This document shows positions 1 through 7,086 of a DNA stretch of 64,000 nt, piece by piece. Position 1 is the first letter of the stretch; the number at the start of each line of letters is the position of its first letter. A model generated the notes under the pieces. That model did not search any database, was not told the origin of the DNA, and was given only the letters and a program-made list of their open reading frames with translations. The translations under genes were made by a program, and so were the position numbers. The DNA is from Paenibacillus cellulosilyticus (GTDB lineage Bacteria; Bacillota; Bacilli; Paenibacillales; Paenibacillaceae), in assembly GCF_003182255.1 (NCBI RefSeq), contig NZ_QGTQ01000001.1, positions 186,001-250,000 of the forward strand, in the 5' to 3' direction.

Positions 1-1149
1 CGTCATCGCGATAACGTCAGCAATAACTTTCATTGCTTCCGTACCCATGCCTCGAGCCGTAGCTGCTGGCGTACCGATACGGATACCGCTCGTAATGAAC
101 GGGCTCGTAGGGTCGAATGGAATCGCATTTTTGTTACAAGTAATTTGAACAGAGTCAAGAACGTGCTCTGCTTCTTTACCCGTGATGTTCAGGTTGCGCA
201 GGTCAATCAGCATGAGGTGATTGTCCGTACCGCCCGATACGAGGTTTAGGCCGTGGCCAACAAGTGCGTCAGCGAGAACGCGAGCGTTGTCGACAACGTT
301 CTTGCCATACTCTTTGAACGAAGGTTGAAGTGCTTCGCCGAATGCAACAGCTTTCGCTGCGATGATGTGCATGAGCGGGCCGCCTTGGGAGCCTGGGAAT
401 ACCGCTTTATCGATTGCTGCTGCCCATGCTTTACGGCAGAGAATCATACCGCCACGAGGACCGCGCAGCGTTTTGTGCGTCGTCGTCGTTACGAAGTGTG
501 CGTGTGGCACTGGACTTGGGTGAAGACCTGCAGCAACGAGACCAGCGATGTGAGCCATGTCAACCATGAACAGCGCGCCTACGTCTTGAGCGATTTGGCC
601 AAGCTTCTCGAAATCGATGATGCGCGGGTATGCACTTGCACCCGCAACGATCAGGCGAGGACGGTGCTTGAACGCCAGCTTGCGAACTTCTTCATAGTCG
701 ATCGTGAAGGAATCTTCTTGTACGCCGTAAGGAACGAAGTTGTACAGGAGGCCGGATGCGTTAACTGGGCTGCCGTGCGTCAGGTGACCGCCGTGAGCCA
801 GGTTCATGCCGAGAACCGTGTCGCCAGGGTTGAGGCATGCCAGGTAAACAGCCATGTTCGCTTGTGCGCCGGAGTGCGGTTGAACGTTCGCATGTTCAGC
901 ACCGAACAGTTCTTTCGCACGGTCGCGTGCGATATTTTCAGCGATGTCAACATATTCGCAGCCGCCATAGTAGCGTTTGCTTGGGTAGCCTTCTGCATAT
1001 TTGTTCGTCAGAACCGTACCCATTGCTTCGAGTACTGCCTCGCTAACGATGTTCTCCGATGCGATCAGCTCGATGTTGTCGCGTTGGCGCTGCAGCTCGA
1101 GACCAAGTGCTTTAACGATTTCTGGATCTTGTTTACGCAAATTTTCCAT
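1..1149 (-). CDS. glyA: Serine hydroxymethyltransferase, 3' end beyond window
   Basis: Converts serine and tetrahydrofolate to glycine and 5,10-methylene-THF in the cytosol, the main one-carbon source for purine and thymidylate synthesis. The minus-strand frame is open for 383 codons from the window edge to ATG at 1149, preceded by GGGAGGATTTTATCCT. The family is usually about 415 aa, so roughly 30 C-terminal residues lie outside. The PLP-lysine signature [13 protein letters not shown] is read near 460-500. It is the last visible gene of the rpiB-ywlG-glyA unit downstream of the ZTP riboswitch at 2636-2712, which fits its folate chemistry. Identity is secure; only the end is missing. Confidence 0.97.
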   Translation of the reverse strand, partial: MENLRKQDPEIVKALGLELQRQRDNIELIASENIVSEAVLEAMGTVLTNKYAEGYPSKRYYGGCEYVDIAENIARDRAKELFGAEHANVQPHSGAQANMAVYLACLNPGDTVLGMNLAHGGHLTHGSPVNASGLLYNFVPYGVQEDSFTIDYEEVRKLAFKHRPRLIVAGASAYPRIIDFEKLGQIAQDVGALFMVDMAHIAGLVAAGLHPSPVPHAHFVTTTTHKTLRGPRGGMILCRKAWAAAIDKAVFPGSQGGPLMHIIAAKAVAFGEALQPSFKEYGKNVVDNARVLADALVGHGLNLVSGGTDNHLMLIDLRNLNITGKEAEHVLDSVQITCNKNAIPFDPTSPFITSGIRIGTPAATARGMGTEAMKVIADVIAMT

Positions 1150-1239
1150 AGGATAAAATCCTCCCTCGGTTTAATGGTGAAGCTATATTCACAAGCGGTT
1201 GCCCGCATGGTTGAACGTATAGGTAAGTAGGATGCCGAT

Positions 1240-1857
1240 TTACTCGCAGGTGCTGCTTGGCCGATTCGGCTCAACCGACTGATCCAAGGTGTACACTGCC
1301 CGTGCGCCGCCGATCAGCTTCGGACGACTGTAGGCCATCGTCACATGTGCTTGGCCGATGGAGCGAATCGTTGGTCTGACTGGAACCGCCACCGCCCGCA
1401 AATGCATGCCGATGAACGTGTCGCCGATATCGACGCCTGCGTGGGCGCGAACCGATTCGACCAACACGGCATCATTCAGATGACGATACGCATGTGCGGC
1501 CATCGAGCCGCCTGCCTTCGGTACAGGAACGGCCGCGACCTCATCGAGACCGTAGCGCTCCGCCGCCTCGCGTTCCAAGACAAGTGCACGGTTCAAGTGC
1601 TCACAGCATTGATACACGGGATAAAATCCGACCTGCTGGCGGACTGCCTCCACACCAGCAAAGATTGCAGCAGCCGCGTCCGTCGTGCCTGATGTGCCGA
1701 TGCGCTTGCCGAGCACTTCACTCGTGCTGCACCCAACGACGACAAGCTGGCCGCGCTTGATGCTGCCTGCTGCCACCAATTCGCTGACAATCGTCTGCAC
1801 CGCCTGCTCAATGACAGATGCCTGCCGGCTGTCAAAAACACCATCGACGTCGCTCAT
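1240..1857 (-). CDS. ywlG: TIGR01440/UPF0340 family protein YwlG
   Basis: A 205-aa soluble protein of the UPF0340 family, whose biochemical role is not established. The N-terminal half holds the conserved stretch LVVVGCSTSEVLGKRIGTSGT (split here as LVVVGCSTSEV and GKRIGTSG), and the C-terminal part has MHLRAVAVPVRP. No signal peptide or membrane segment is visible. It sits between rpiB (27 bp upstream) and glyA (90 bp downstream) on the same strand, the same order as the Bacillus ywl cluster, and is probably cotranscribed under the ZTP riboswitch. Family call is firm, function unknown. Confidence 0.88.
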   Translation of the reverse strand: MSDVDGVFDSRQASVIEQAVQTIVSELVAAGSIKRGQLVVVGCSTSEVLGKRIGTSGTTDAAAAIFAGVEAVRQQVGFYPVYQCCEHLNRALVLEREAAERYGLDEVAAVPVPKAGGSMAAHAYRHLNDAVLVESVRAHAGVDIGDTFIGMHLRAVAVPVRPTIRSIGQAHVTMAYSRPKLIGGARAVYTLDQSVEPNRPSSTCE

Positions 1858-1884
1858 CGCTATGCCTCCCGTGTGAAGCGTTAT

Positions 1885-2343
1885 TTAAACGTTCGCAGCG
1901 TATTTCGCTTCGATTTCTTGTACTTTGCTGATGCGTCCAACATGGCGCTCGCCATTGGAGAACGGCGTTTCGAGCCAGATGCGGATGATCTCTTGCGCTA
2001 CGCCCGGACCGATAACGCGCTCGCCCATTGCCAGCACATTCGTGTCATTGTGATCGCGCGTTGCTTGTGCCGAGAACATATCGTGCACGAGCGCGCAGCG
2101 GATGCCGCGAACCTTGTTCGCCGCGATCGACATGCCGATGCCTGTGCCGCAGATGAGAATGCCGCGGTCAGCTTGGCCGCTCGCTACAGCTTCGCATACT
2201 GGAAGCGCGTAGTCAGGGTAGTCGACAGATTGGTCGCAGCTGCAGCCAACGTCCGTTACTTCATGGCCGAGCGATTCGATGAACGGAACCAAAATGTCTT
2301 TCAAGCGGTAGCCGCCGTGGTCGGCCCCAATCGAGATTTTCAT
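1885..2343 (-). CDS. rpiB: Ribose 5-phosphate isomerase B
   Basis: Interconverts ribose 5-phosphate and ribulose 5-phosphate in the pentose phosphate pathway, feeding PRPP and hence purines. The 152-aa length is typical. It shows the RpiB/LacAB signature: ADHGG near residue 7, ILICGTGIGMS with the catalytic Cys at about residue 65, and HNDTNVLAMG near residue 97. Start ATG 2343 follows AAGGAGGGTTTCACCACC. It is the first gene after the ZTP riboswitch and the hairpin repeats at 2366-2516, so control by ZTP would link ribose-phosphate supply with glyA-derived one-carbon units. Confidence 0.95.
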   Translation of the reverse strand: MKISIGADHGGYRLKDILVPFIESLGHEVTDVGCSCDQSVDYPDYALPVCEAVASGQADRGILICGTGIGMSIAANKVRGIRCALVHDMFSAQATRDHNDTNVLAMGERVIGPGVAQEIIRIWLETPFSNGERHVGRISKVQEIEAKYAANV

Positions 2344-2365
2344 GGTGGTGAAACCCTCCTTAAAG

Positions 2366-2516
2366 TTTTGCGATAGCCTCCGCCGTCATTCGGCGGAATG
2401 TGCAGCAAAATCTGCTACGGAAGCATACGCTTAAGATTTTGCGATAGCTTCACACCATCTTGTGGTGTGATATGCAGCAAAAGCAGCATCGGAAGCATTC
2501 GCTTAGTTTTGCGATA
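2366..2516. repeat. Hairpin repeats, period 70-71 bp, with exchanged stems
   Basis: Two full units and one partial begin with TTTTGCGATA at 2366, 2437 and 2507. Each full unit has conserved flanks (TTTTGCGATAGC ... GCAGCAAAA, themselves complementary at TTTTGC/GCAAAA) around a different perfect hairpin: TCCGCCG/CGGCGGA in unit 1 and TCACACCA/TGGTGTGA in unit 2. The stem sequences are unrelated but both pair fully, so the fold rather than the sequence is kept. They lie in the leader between the riboswitch terminator and rpiB. Confidence 0.85.
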
Positions 2517-2601
2517 TTAGAAACCAGTCCGCACTTATTATACCTAATTTACGCGCATTACACGACAACTATCGACATCTGCATTTACCTGTAGAAAAGC
2601 A

Positions 2602-2640
2602 AAAAAGAGCATAACGCGCTCATCACGCGATGCTCTTTGC
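2602..2640 (-). terminator. Intrinsic terminator of the ZTP riboswitch
   Basis: On the minus strand AAAGAGCAT pairs with ATGCTCTTT, with an inner CGCG/CGCG step, followed by a T run. It begins directly after the aptamer's terminal GCCTGGGCA, the usual expression-platform layout for this class. Confidence 0.88.
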
Positions 2641-2712
2641 CCAGGCGACCGGCCGTATATTCCGATGCTCCACCGTGGTATCCCACTTCGTCGCCAGTTA
2701 CATCGGAAACCG
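2636..2712 (-). ncRNA. ZTP (pfl motif) riboswitch aptamer
   Basis: Read on the minus strand, the segment has the class-defining blocks in order: AACTGGCGA, GTGGGATACCAC, GGAGC and, after a variable loop, GGTCGCCTGGGCA. A P1-like stem CCGATG/CATCGG closes the first domain. The known ligand is ZTP/ZMP, which signals low 10-formyl-THF and turns on one-carbon and purine genes. The downstream genes rpiB, ywlG and glyA fit that role. I recognised it by motif only; an Infernal search with the ZTP model would settle it. Confidence 0.93.
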
Positions 2713-2726
2713 TTAAATTTGATTCC

Positions 2727-2755
2727 ATCATACCCGATCCAGCGGCCAAAATCAA
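2727..2755 (-). promoter_or_regulatory. Sigma-A promoter of the riboswitch operon
   Basis: On the minus strand TTGATT (2750-2755) and TATGAT (2727-2732) are separated by 17 bp and lie just upstream of the aptamer, placing transcription start near 2720. Confidence 0.78.
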
Positions 2756-2809
2756 TCCTCAACCGCCCATCCAAACGCACAGCAGCGCATATTTCGGCAC
2801 ATGGATCGA

Positions 2810-3397
2810 TTACGATTGGTCTTCCTTCGCCAGCTTATCCAGCAGCTTCTCGACCGCTTTCTCGATCTGAGCCGCGCAGCTCTCGTAAACAGGCAGCGGG
2901 CCGCCGAACGGATCATCGATGTCAAAGCTCGGGATTTTGCGTTCCAACTCAAGCATACGTCCTCGGTCCGCATCCGAAATCTGCTGACCAAGCGCCTGCT
3001 TCATTTGCCACTCCGTATACAAATGCTCCAGTTCAGCCAAATCCGCCGCAATCCGCTCGTCCAATCCTGCATATTCGAGCAGCGTATGCGTCTTCTCCAA
3101 TGCGTCCGGGAACCGGCCAATCAATCCCCGCTTATGCGATGCCGTCATTGTCAAAATCAAATCCGCCCATTGCACCGCCGAATCACCAAGCATCCGGCTC
3201 TTGCCATTGTGCGCAATTTGTTTGCGTCTGAGCGTCTCCGCCGCATTCGCGGATACCGCCATCCCATCCACGGTCGAGACGCCAGCCGAGCGGACTTCAA
3301 TGTCCAGCGAGCGCCGCGCCGCCATGTCCCGCATTATCGCTTCCGCCATCGGTGACCGGCAAGTGTTGCCGGTGCATACGAACAATATCCGTTTCAA
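2810..3397 (-). CDS. ywlE: Low-molecular-weight protein (arginine) phosphatase YwlE-like
   Basis: A cysteine phosphatase of the LMW-PTP fold. The P-loop CTGNTCRS (Cys8, Arg14) carries the threonine that in YwlE favours phospho-arginine over phospho-tyrosine, and the general-acid motif DPFGG is at residues 162-166. In Bacillus this enzyme counteracts the arginine kinase McsB in stress protein quality control. At 195 aa it is longer than the usual ~150: about 45 residues (roughly 111-157, helical, Glu/Arg/Ala-rich) are inserted before the acid loop. It sits 21 bp after mntP on the same strand. The fold call is firm; arginine specificity is inferred from one residue. Confidence 0.88.
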   Translation of the reverse strand: MKRILFVCTGNTCRSPMAEAIMRDMAARRSLDIEVRSAGVSTVDGMAVSANAAETLRRKQIAHNGKSRMLGDSAVQWADLILTMTASHKRGLIGRFPDALEKTHTLLEYAGLDERIAADLAELEHLYTEWQMKQALGQQISDADRGRMLELERKIPSFDIDDPFGGPLPVYESCAAQIEKAVEKLLDKLAKEDQS

Positions 3398-3418
3398 GGC
3401 AAGCTTACTCCCTTCCAG

Positions 3419-3994
3419 TTAGAACACGAACAATAGACCAAATGTGAGCAGGATGATGCCGCCACACGCCTCGCCGTAATCACCAAGCGTCCGGCTGGCG
3501 CTGCGTCCAAGCATGAGGCCGAGCACTGACATTAAGCCGCCTGCTAGACCGAACATCAGCACCGTAAGCATGACATCCAGCGCGAACATCCCTAGCGAAA
3601 CGCCTACGGAGAACGAGTCAATGCTGACGCTGAAGGCAAATATCAGCATTCCCCAAAGTGAGCTGTGATTGACGATCTTCGCGCTTTCGCCGCCGCCTCT
3701 GAATGAGTTGTATACCATATGGCCGCCCAACAGCAGAAGCAGTACACCTGCCGCATGAGTCGCGACATCGCCAAGCAAGCCGCTCACGTACTGTCCGGCG
3801 AACATACCCAGCAATGGCATCAGCATATGAAACAACGCAATAATGGTGCTCAGAAGCGCGATACGCCGAAGCCGTATCCCTCGCATCCCAATGCCTACGC
3901 CCAGCGAAAAAGCGTCCATTCCAAGTGCGATCGCCATAATAAGCAGTGTTAACAGCTGGCCAGCTCCCATACTCGCATCCCAATGCACATTCAT
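3419..3994 (-). CDS. mntP: Putative manganese efflux pump MntP/YwlD family
   Basis: A 191-aa polytopic membrane protein with about six hydrophobic segments. The two halves carry matching Asp motifs, GMDAFSLGVGIGMRG near residue 26 and VSIDSFSVGVSLG near residue 122, as in the internally duplicated DUF204/MntP family that exports Mn(II). An upstream ATG in another frame is ignored. The neighbours ywlE and Sua5 match the order around ywlD in Bacillus. Substrate is inferred from family only; no yybP-ykoY riboswitch was seen upstream. Confidence 0.88.
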   Translation of the reverse strand: MNVHWDASMGAGQLLTLLIMAIALGMDAFSLGVGIGMRGIRLRRIALLSTIIALFHMLMPLLGMFAGQYVSGLLGDVATHAAGVLLLLLGGHMVYNSFRGGGESAKIVNHSSLWGMLIFAFSVSIDSFSVGVSLGMFALDVMLTVLMFGLAGGLMSVLGLMLGRSASRTLGDYGEACGGIILLTFGLLFVF

Positions 3995-4179
3995 CTCTCC
4001 CGTCCTGCCGCATTCTTGTACACTTTATGCGGACGAGCGGGCGTTCATGTTCACATTACGTGATCAATATTCATTATTCGGTTTTGTAAAGCAGAAATAG
4101 CTGTCTCCGTATATTGCGGAGCATGCGTTTCATCCGGAATCCGAGCATGAATACGTTGAACCCTTATTCTTACTCTGAC

Positions 4180-5301
4180 TTACACATACACAATCCGATT
4201 TGCAGCCGCCTTCGCCAAACGGTTCATCAGTGCCAGCCCGATCCCATCGCTTGGACAAGCCTCTGCCCAGATGCTCTCTACACCGCGAACATCGAATTCA
4301 CGAAGCGCCGCATACAACCCTTGCGCAGCCGTCTCCAACTGCTCCAGACTGCCACAAACAACAACCTCATCCGCCGTAAAATAATGCTTGTGCTCCTCAT
4401 ACGTGAGCACGCCCGTCACTTCGCCTCTCGCTGCGGCCGCCGCCACTTCTCGCTGAATGTAGTCGCACGCTTGCGATGCGTCGCCGTTGACGAGCAGCAT
4501 CGTGCCGCGTGGTGCGTAATGCGCGTACTTCATACCTGGCGAGCGCGGTGCTGCCTGCGGTTCGGCGTGCAGCTGCTGCTCTGGCGCAGCTGTCGAAGGA
4601 GCTTGGCCGCTGTCCAATCCGGCCAGCGTTTCGTCCAGCAGCACGGTCGGAACAACCTCCCGCAGCTGCTCAGCCGTAACGCCGCCCGGGCGCAAAATGC
4701 GTACGACGCCCGGCGCTTCCACCATGACGACGGTCGACTCGAGGCCCACGCCCGTCGGGCCGCCGTCGACGAGACCGTCGATCCGGCCGTCCAAATCCTC
4801 GCGGACATGGTCCGCGAGCGTCGGACTTGGCCGGCCAGAGCGGTTAGCGCTTGGCGCCGCTACCGGGCAGCCAGCGGCTGCGATGAGCCGCAGCGCCACG
4901 TCATGCTGCGGCATGCGCACGGCGACGGTGTCGAGACCAGCTGTGACGCGCGGGGAAACCGCGCCTGGAACAGCTGGCATCACGATCGTAAGTGGCCCCG
5001 GCCAGAAACGTCGCATAAGCGCGCGCTCCGTATCGCCTACGGGCTGCACCAGCCCCTCCAGCTGCGATTCGTCCGCAATGTGGACGATTAGCGGATTGTC
5101 GGAGGGGCGCCCTTTTGCCGCAAAAACCTGTTCCACCGCACTTGTCTGACGGGCATCCGCCCCAAGGCCGTATACCGTCTCTGTCGGAAAAGCAACTACG
5201 CCGCCGCCGCTCAGCAGCTGCGCAGCCTCGGCAATCGCTCCCCGCGCCGCTTGGTCATCGGCACCGGGCAGCACCTGCCATAATGATGTTTTCGTCGTCA
5301 T
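4180..5301 (-). CDS. ywlC: L-threonylcarbamoyladenylate synthase (Sua5/YwlC)
   Basis: Makes threonylcarbamoyl-AMP from Thr, bicarbonate and ATP for the t6A37 modification of ANN-decoding tRNAs. At 373 aa it is the long Sua5 type: a YrdC domain at about residues 20-215 (GGVVAFPTETVYGLGADA, KGRPSDNPLIVHI, APSANRSGRPSPT) and a C-terminal Sua5 domain (about 240-373) joined by a linker containing SPGMKYAHYAP. Start ATG 5301 follows GAGGAATTAGG. It is transcribed away from spoIIR, 210 bp downstream of the latter, and precedes mntP by 185 bp. Confidence 0.95.
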   Translation of the reverse strand: MTTKTSLWQVLPGADDQAARGAIAEAAQLLSGGGVVAFPTETVYGLGADARQTSAVEQVFAAKGRPSDNPLIVHIADESQLEGLVQPVGDTERALMRRFWPGPLTIVMPAVPGAVSPRVTAGLDTVAVRMPQHDVALRLIAAAGCPVAAPSANRSGRPSPTLADHVREDLDGRIDGLVDGGPTGVGLESTVVMVEAPGVVRILRPGGVTAEQLREVVPTVLLDETLAGLDSGQAPSTAAPEQQLHAEPQAAPRSPGMKYAHYAPRGTMLLVNGDASQACDYIQREVAAAAARGEVTGVLTYEEHKHYFTADEVVVCGSLEQLETAAQGLYAALREFDVRGVESIWAEACPSDGIGLALMNRLAKAAANRIVYV

Positions 5302-5415
5302 CCTAATTCCTCGTATCTCGATTAATCGACTAATGTTGTAGTTGTATTATAGCACAATGAAAGCCGGCTGCTTAGGCAGACCGGCTTGGGATCCATGTAG
5401 GAGTGACGTGGGATT

Positions 5416-5476
5416 AGCGTATGGTTACGAAGCAAGCAAAGTGCTAAGTGTATGCTTACGATGCAAGCAAATTGCT
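5416..5476. repeat. Direct repeat, 2 x 30 bp
   Basis: Two units start at 5416 and 5447 (period 31) and match at 26 of 30 bases. The core reads GTATG(G/C)TTACGA(A/T)GCAAGC. A related core, AAGCGTATGCTTCCG, is found in inverse orientation inside the hairpin repeats at 2366-2516, so both may belong to one dispersed repeat family. Confidence 0.7.
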
Positions 5477-5511
5477 TGCAGGCAGTTGTATCGAGGGTGG
5501 CAAATTGCTTT

Positions 5512-6360
5512 TTAAGCGAATAAGTTATGGAAAAATCGAATGATAGCTTCAAACAGTTCCACTAAGAAAAATTTTGCCTCAGGCGCTTGGCCGGATTGTT
5601 CATCTGCCGATTTGGTTACCTGCGTGTCTGCTTCTGCTTTTGTATTCTTGACGGATGAGTCTTTCGCGCTGGCTTTAGATGTCGTGACGTCGGACTTGCC
5701 TTCAGCCTTAGCTGGTTTAGCATCTGCTTGTTCAACGGCTGCCGTCTCGGTTCTCGCAGGCTCTGCTTCACCCGAAGCAGCATCTACGAAGCACAGCGGC
5801 GGGAACAGTACGCACCACCAGTTCTGACCTGCACCCTTGCCCAGTGTGATGCGGAGCGCCTCGTAGTCGCCTGCTGGGTAGACGCGGCTGCCGTACATTT
5901 TGGTCGGGAACGGGACGACGGCAAGCTCTGCCTTGAATCCATACTCGAAACCGCGAATCTCCAGCTCGTGAGCGATAACGGCTTCGATCTCACCCATATG
6001 GGTACGGATCGTTTCGCGGGCTTGGTCAATGGTTGCTGGACCGCTCACCCAATTGTTCATCGCTTCGACGACTGCATCACGCACATGGCGTTTGACCGCT
6101 TGGTCGGCTGGTGCATCGGAGTTCGCCAGAATGCGAAGACGGATCGATTGATCTGGGATTGCACCTTCAATCGCAGATGCGTCAGTGCGCACCTGTTCCC
6201 AGCTCATCAGGATGACGAAAACAGCGAGAATCAAGTAACCGTACATCGGACGATATGCGAAGCGGCGGCGCCGCGGTTGTGCGAGTTTAGAAGATGAAAC
6301 AGTAGAATCGTTAGAAGCAGGATTGGAATCAACCGAATAATAGGAATGATGGCGGATCAT
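5512..6360 (-). CDS. spoIIR: Stage II sporulation protein R
   Basis: Forespore signalling protein that is secreted into the intermembrane space and triggers SpoIIGA to process pro-sigma-E in the mother cell. The protein has a basic N-terminus, one membrane anchor (YGYLILAVFVILMSW, about residues 42-57) and the conserved SpoIIR core (SIRLRILANSDAPADQAVK; GSRVYPAGDYEALRITLG; NWWCVLFPPLCFVD). A Lys/Ala/Thr-rich linker (about 205-260) and a hydrophobic C-terminal helix follow. I chose ATG 6360 because GAGGGG lies 9 bp upstream; GTG 6366 is too close to it. The sigma-F promoter at 6426-6455 agrees with forespore expression. Confidence 0.93.
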   Translation of the reverse strand: MIRHHSYYSVDSNPASNDSTVSSSKLAQPRRRRFAYRPMYGYLILAVFVILMSWEQVRTDASAIEGAIPDQSIRLRILANSDAPADQAVKRHVRDAVVEAMNNWVSGPATIDQARETIRTHMGEIEAVIAHELEIRGFEYGFKAELAVVPFPTKMYGSRVYPAGDYEALRITLGKGAGQNWWCVLFPPLCFVDAASGEAEPARTETAAVEQADAKPAKAEGKSDVTTSKASAKDSSVKNTKAEADTQVTKSADEQSGQAPEAKFFLVELFEAIIRFFHNLFA

Positions 6361-6425
6361 ATACACAAGCCCCTCTCAGGCACCCGTCGGCGCTTCAGCT
6401 TGCGTTCCGGAACGTATCTATCAGG

Positions 6426-6455
6426 CATTATGTCCGAGAGAGGGACCCTATAAAC
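6426..6455 (-). promoter_or_regulatory. Sigma-F promoter of spoIIR
   Basis: On the minus strand GTTTA (6451-6455), a 15-bp spacer and GGACATAATG (6426-6435) match the sigma-F consensus GYWTA-N15-GGnnAnAnTR at every fixed position. It lies 66 bp upstream of the spoIIR start. Confidence 0.82.
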
Positions 6456-6517
6456 CTAGTAGAGAAATGAAAATAGAAAGGGGCGTTTTCATGGCGGGGC
6501 GGGAGCTGGGTAGGACG

Positions 6518-6826
6518 GTTAGGATACTTGGAAGTACACTATTTGGTGGCTGTGTCGGGTGGTGGGTAGTTAGGATACTCTAAAGTACTCTATTCGCTCG
6601 GTTGGACGGGGCGGTGGGCAGTTAGGATACTTTAAAGTACTCTATTTGCTCGTTGTGCGGGACGGCGGGCAGTTAGGATACTTTAAAGTACTCTATCCGC
6701 TCGTTGTGTGGGACGGTGGGCGGTTAGGATACTTTAAAGTACACTATTTGCTCATTGGGCAGGACGGTGGATAGTTAGGATACTTTAAAGTACTCTATTC
6801 GCTCGGTTGGACGGGGGGCGGTGGGC
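6518..6826. repeat. Tandem array, six units of 51-52 bp, each with a 12-bp palindrome
   Basis: Units begin with GTTAGGATACT at 6518, 6569, 6621, 6672, 6723 and 6774. Four of the six contain the perfect palindrome TACTTTAAAGTA; units 1 and 2 have TACTTGGAAGTA and TACTCTAAAGTA. The rest of each unit is G-rich (e.g. GGACGGTGGGCA). No reading frame or RNA gene explains it. It lies between the spoIIR promoter and the 3' end of prmC. Confidence 0.92.
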
Positions 6827-6894
6827 TAGGCGTAAATGGAGGTGGGTGATTAATTGCCTCGACGAGGCCCGACTGCGCTTATGATGCCGCAAGT

Positions 6895-7086
6895 TAGAGG
6901 CGATATTCCGACCCTAATCAGGGCTGCCAAGCCTAGGTCTATCGATAGCGGCGGTTTTTCGCCCCTATATTGCTCAGGCGAGCGTAATCATGGAAATAGG
7001 GGCGAAATATCGCCCCTATCCTGCACAAATATACCCTCACTGGAGAATAGAGGAAATTATCCGCCTCTATCCTCCACATACCTCCT
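6895..7086. repeat. Second 51-bp-period array with 22-bp palindromic cores
   Basis: Cores start with TAG at 6895, 6946, 6997 and 7048, exactly 51 bp apart. Each core is a near-palindrome of the type TAGGGGCGAAATATCGCCCCTA; individual copies differ (TAGAGG..CCCTA, TAGCGG..CCCCTA, TAGAGG..CCTCTA), while the spacer sequences between cores are unrelated. The last unit runs into the prmC stop codon. Different in sequence from the array at 6518-6826 but identical in period. Confidence 0.85.

Noticed and set aside
5365-5388. AAGCCGG/CCGGCTT hairpin after spoIIR as terminator
   Set aside because: No T run on either strand; kept out of the feature list as uncertain.
6518-7086. CRISPR array
   Set aside because: Units are tandem without unique spacers of constant length, repeats vary, and no cas genes are near.
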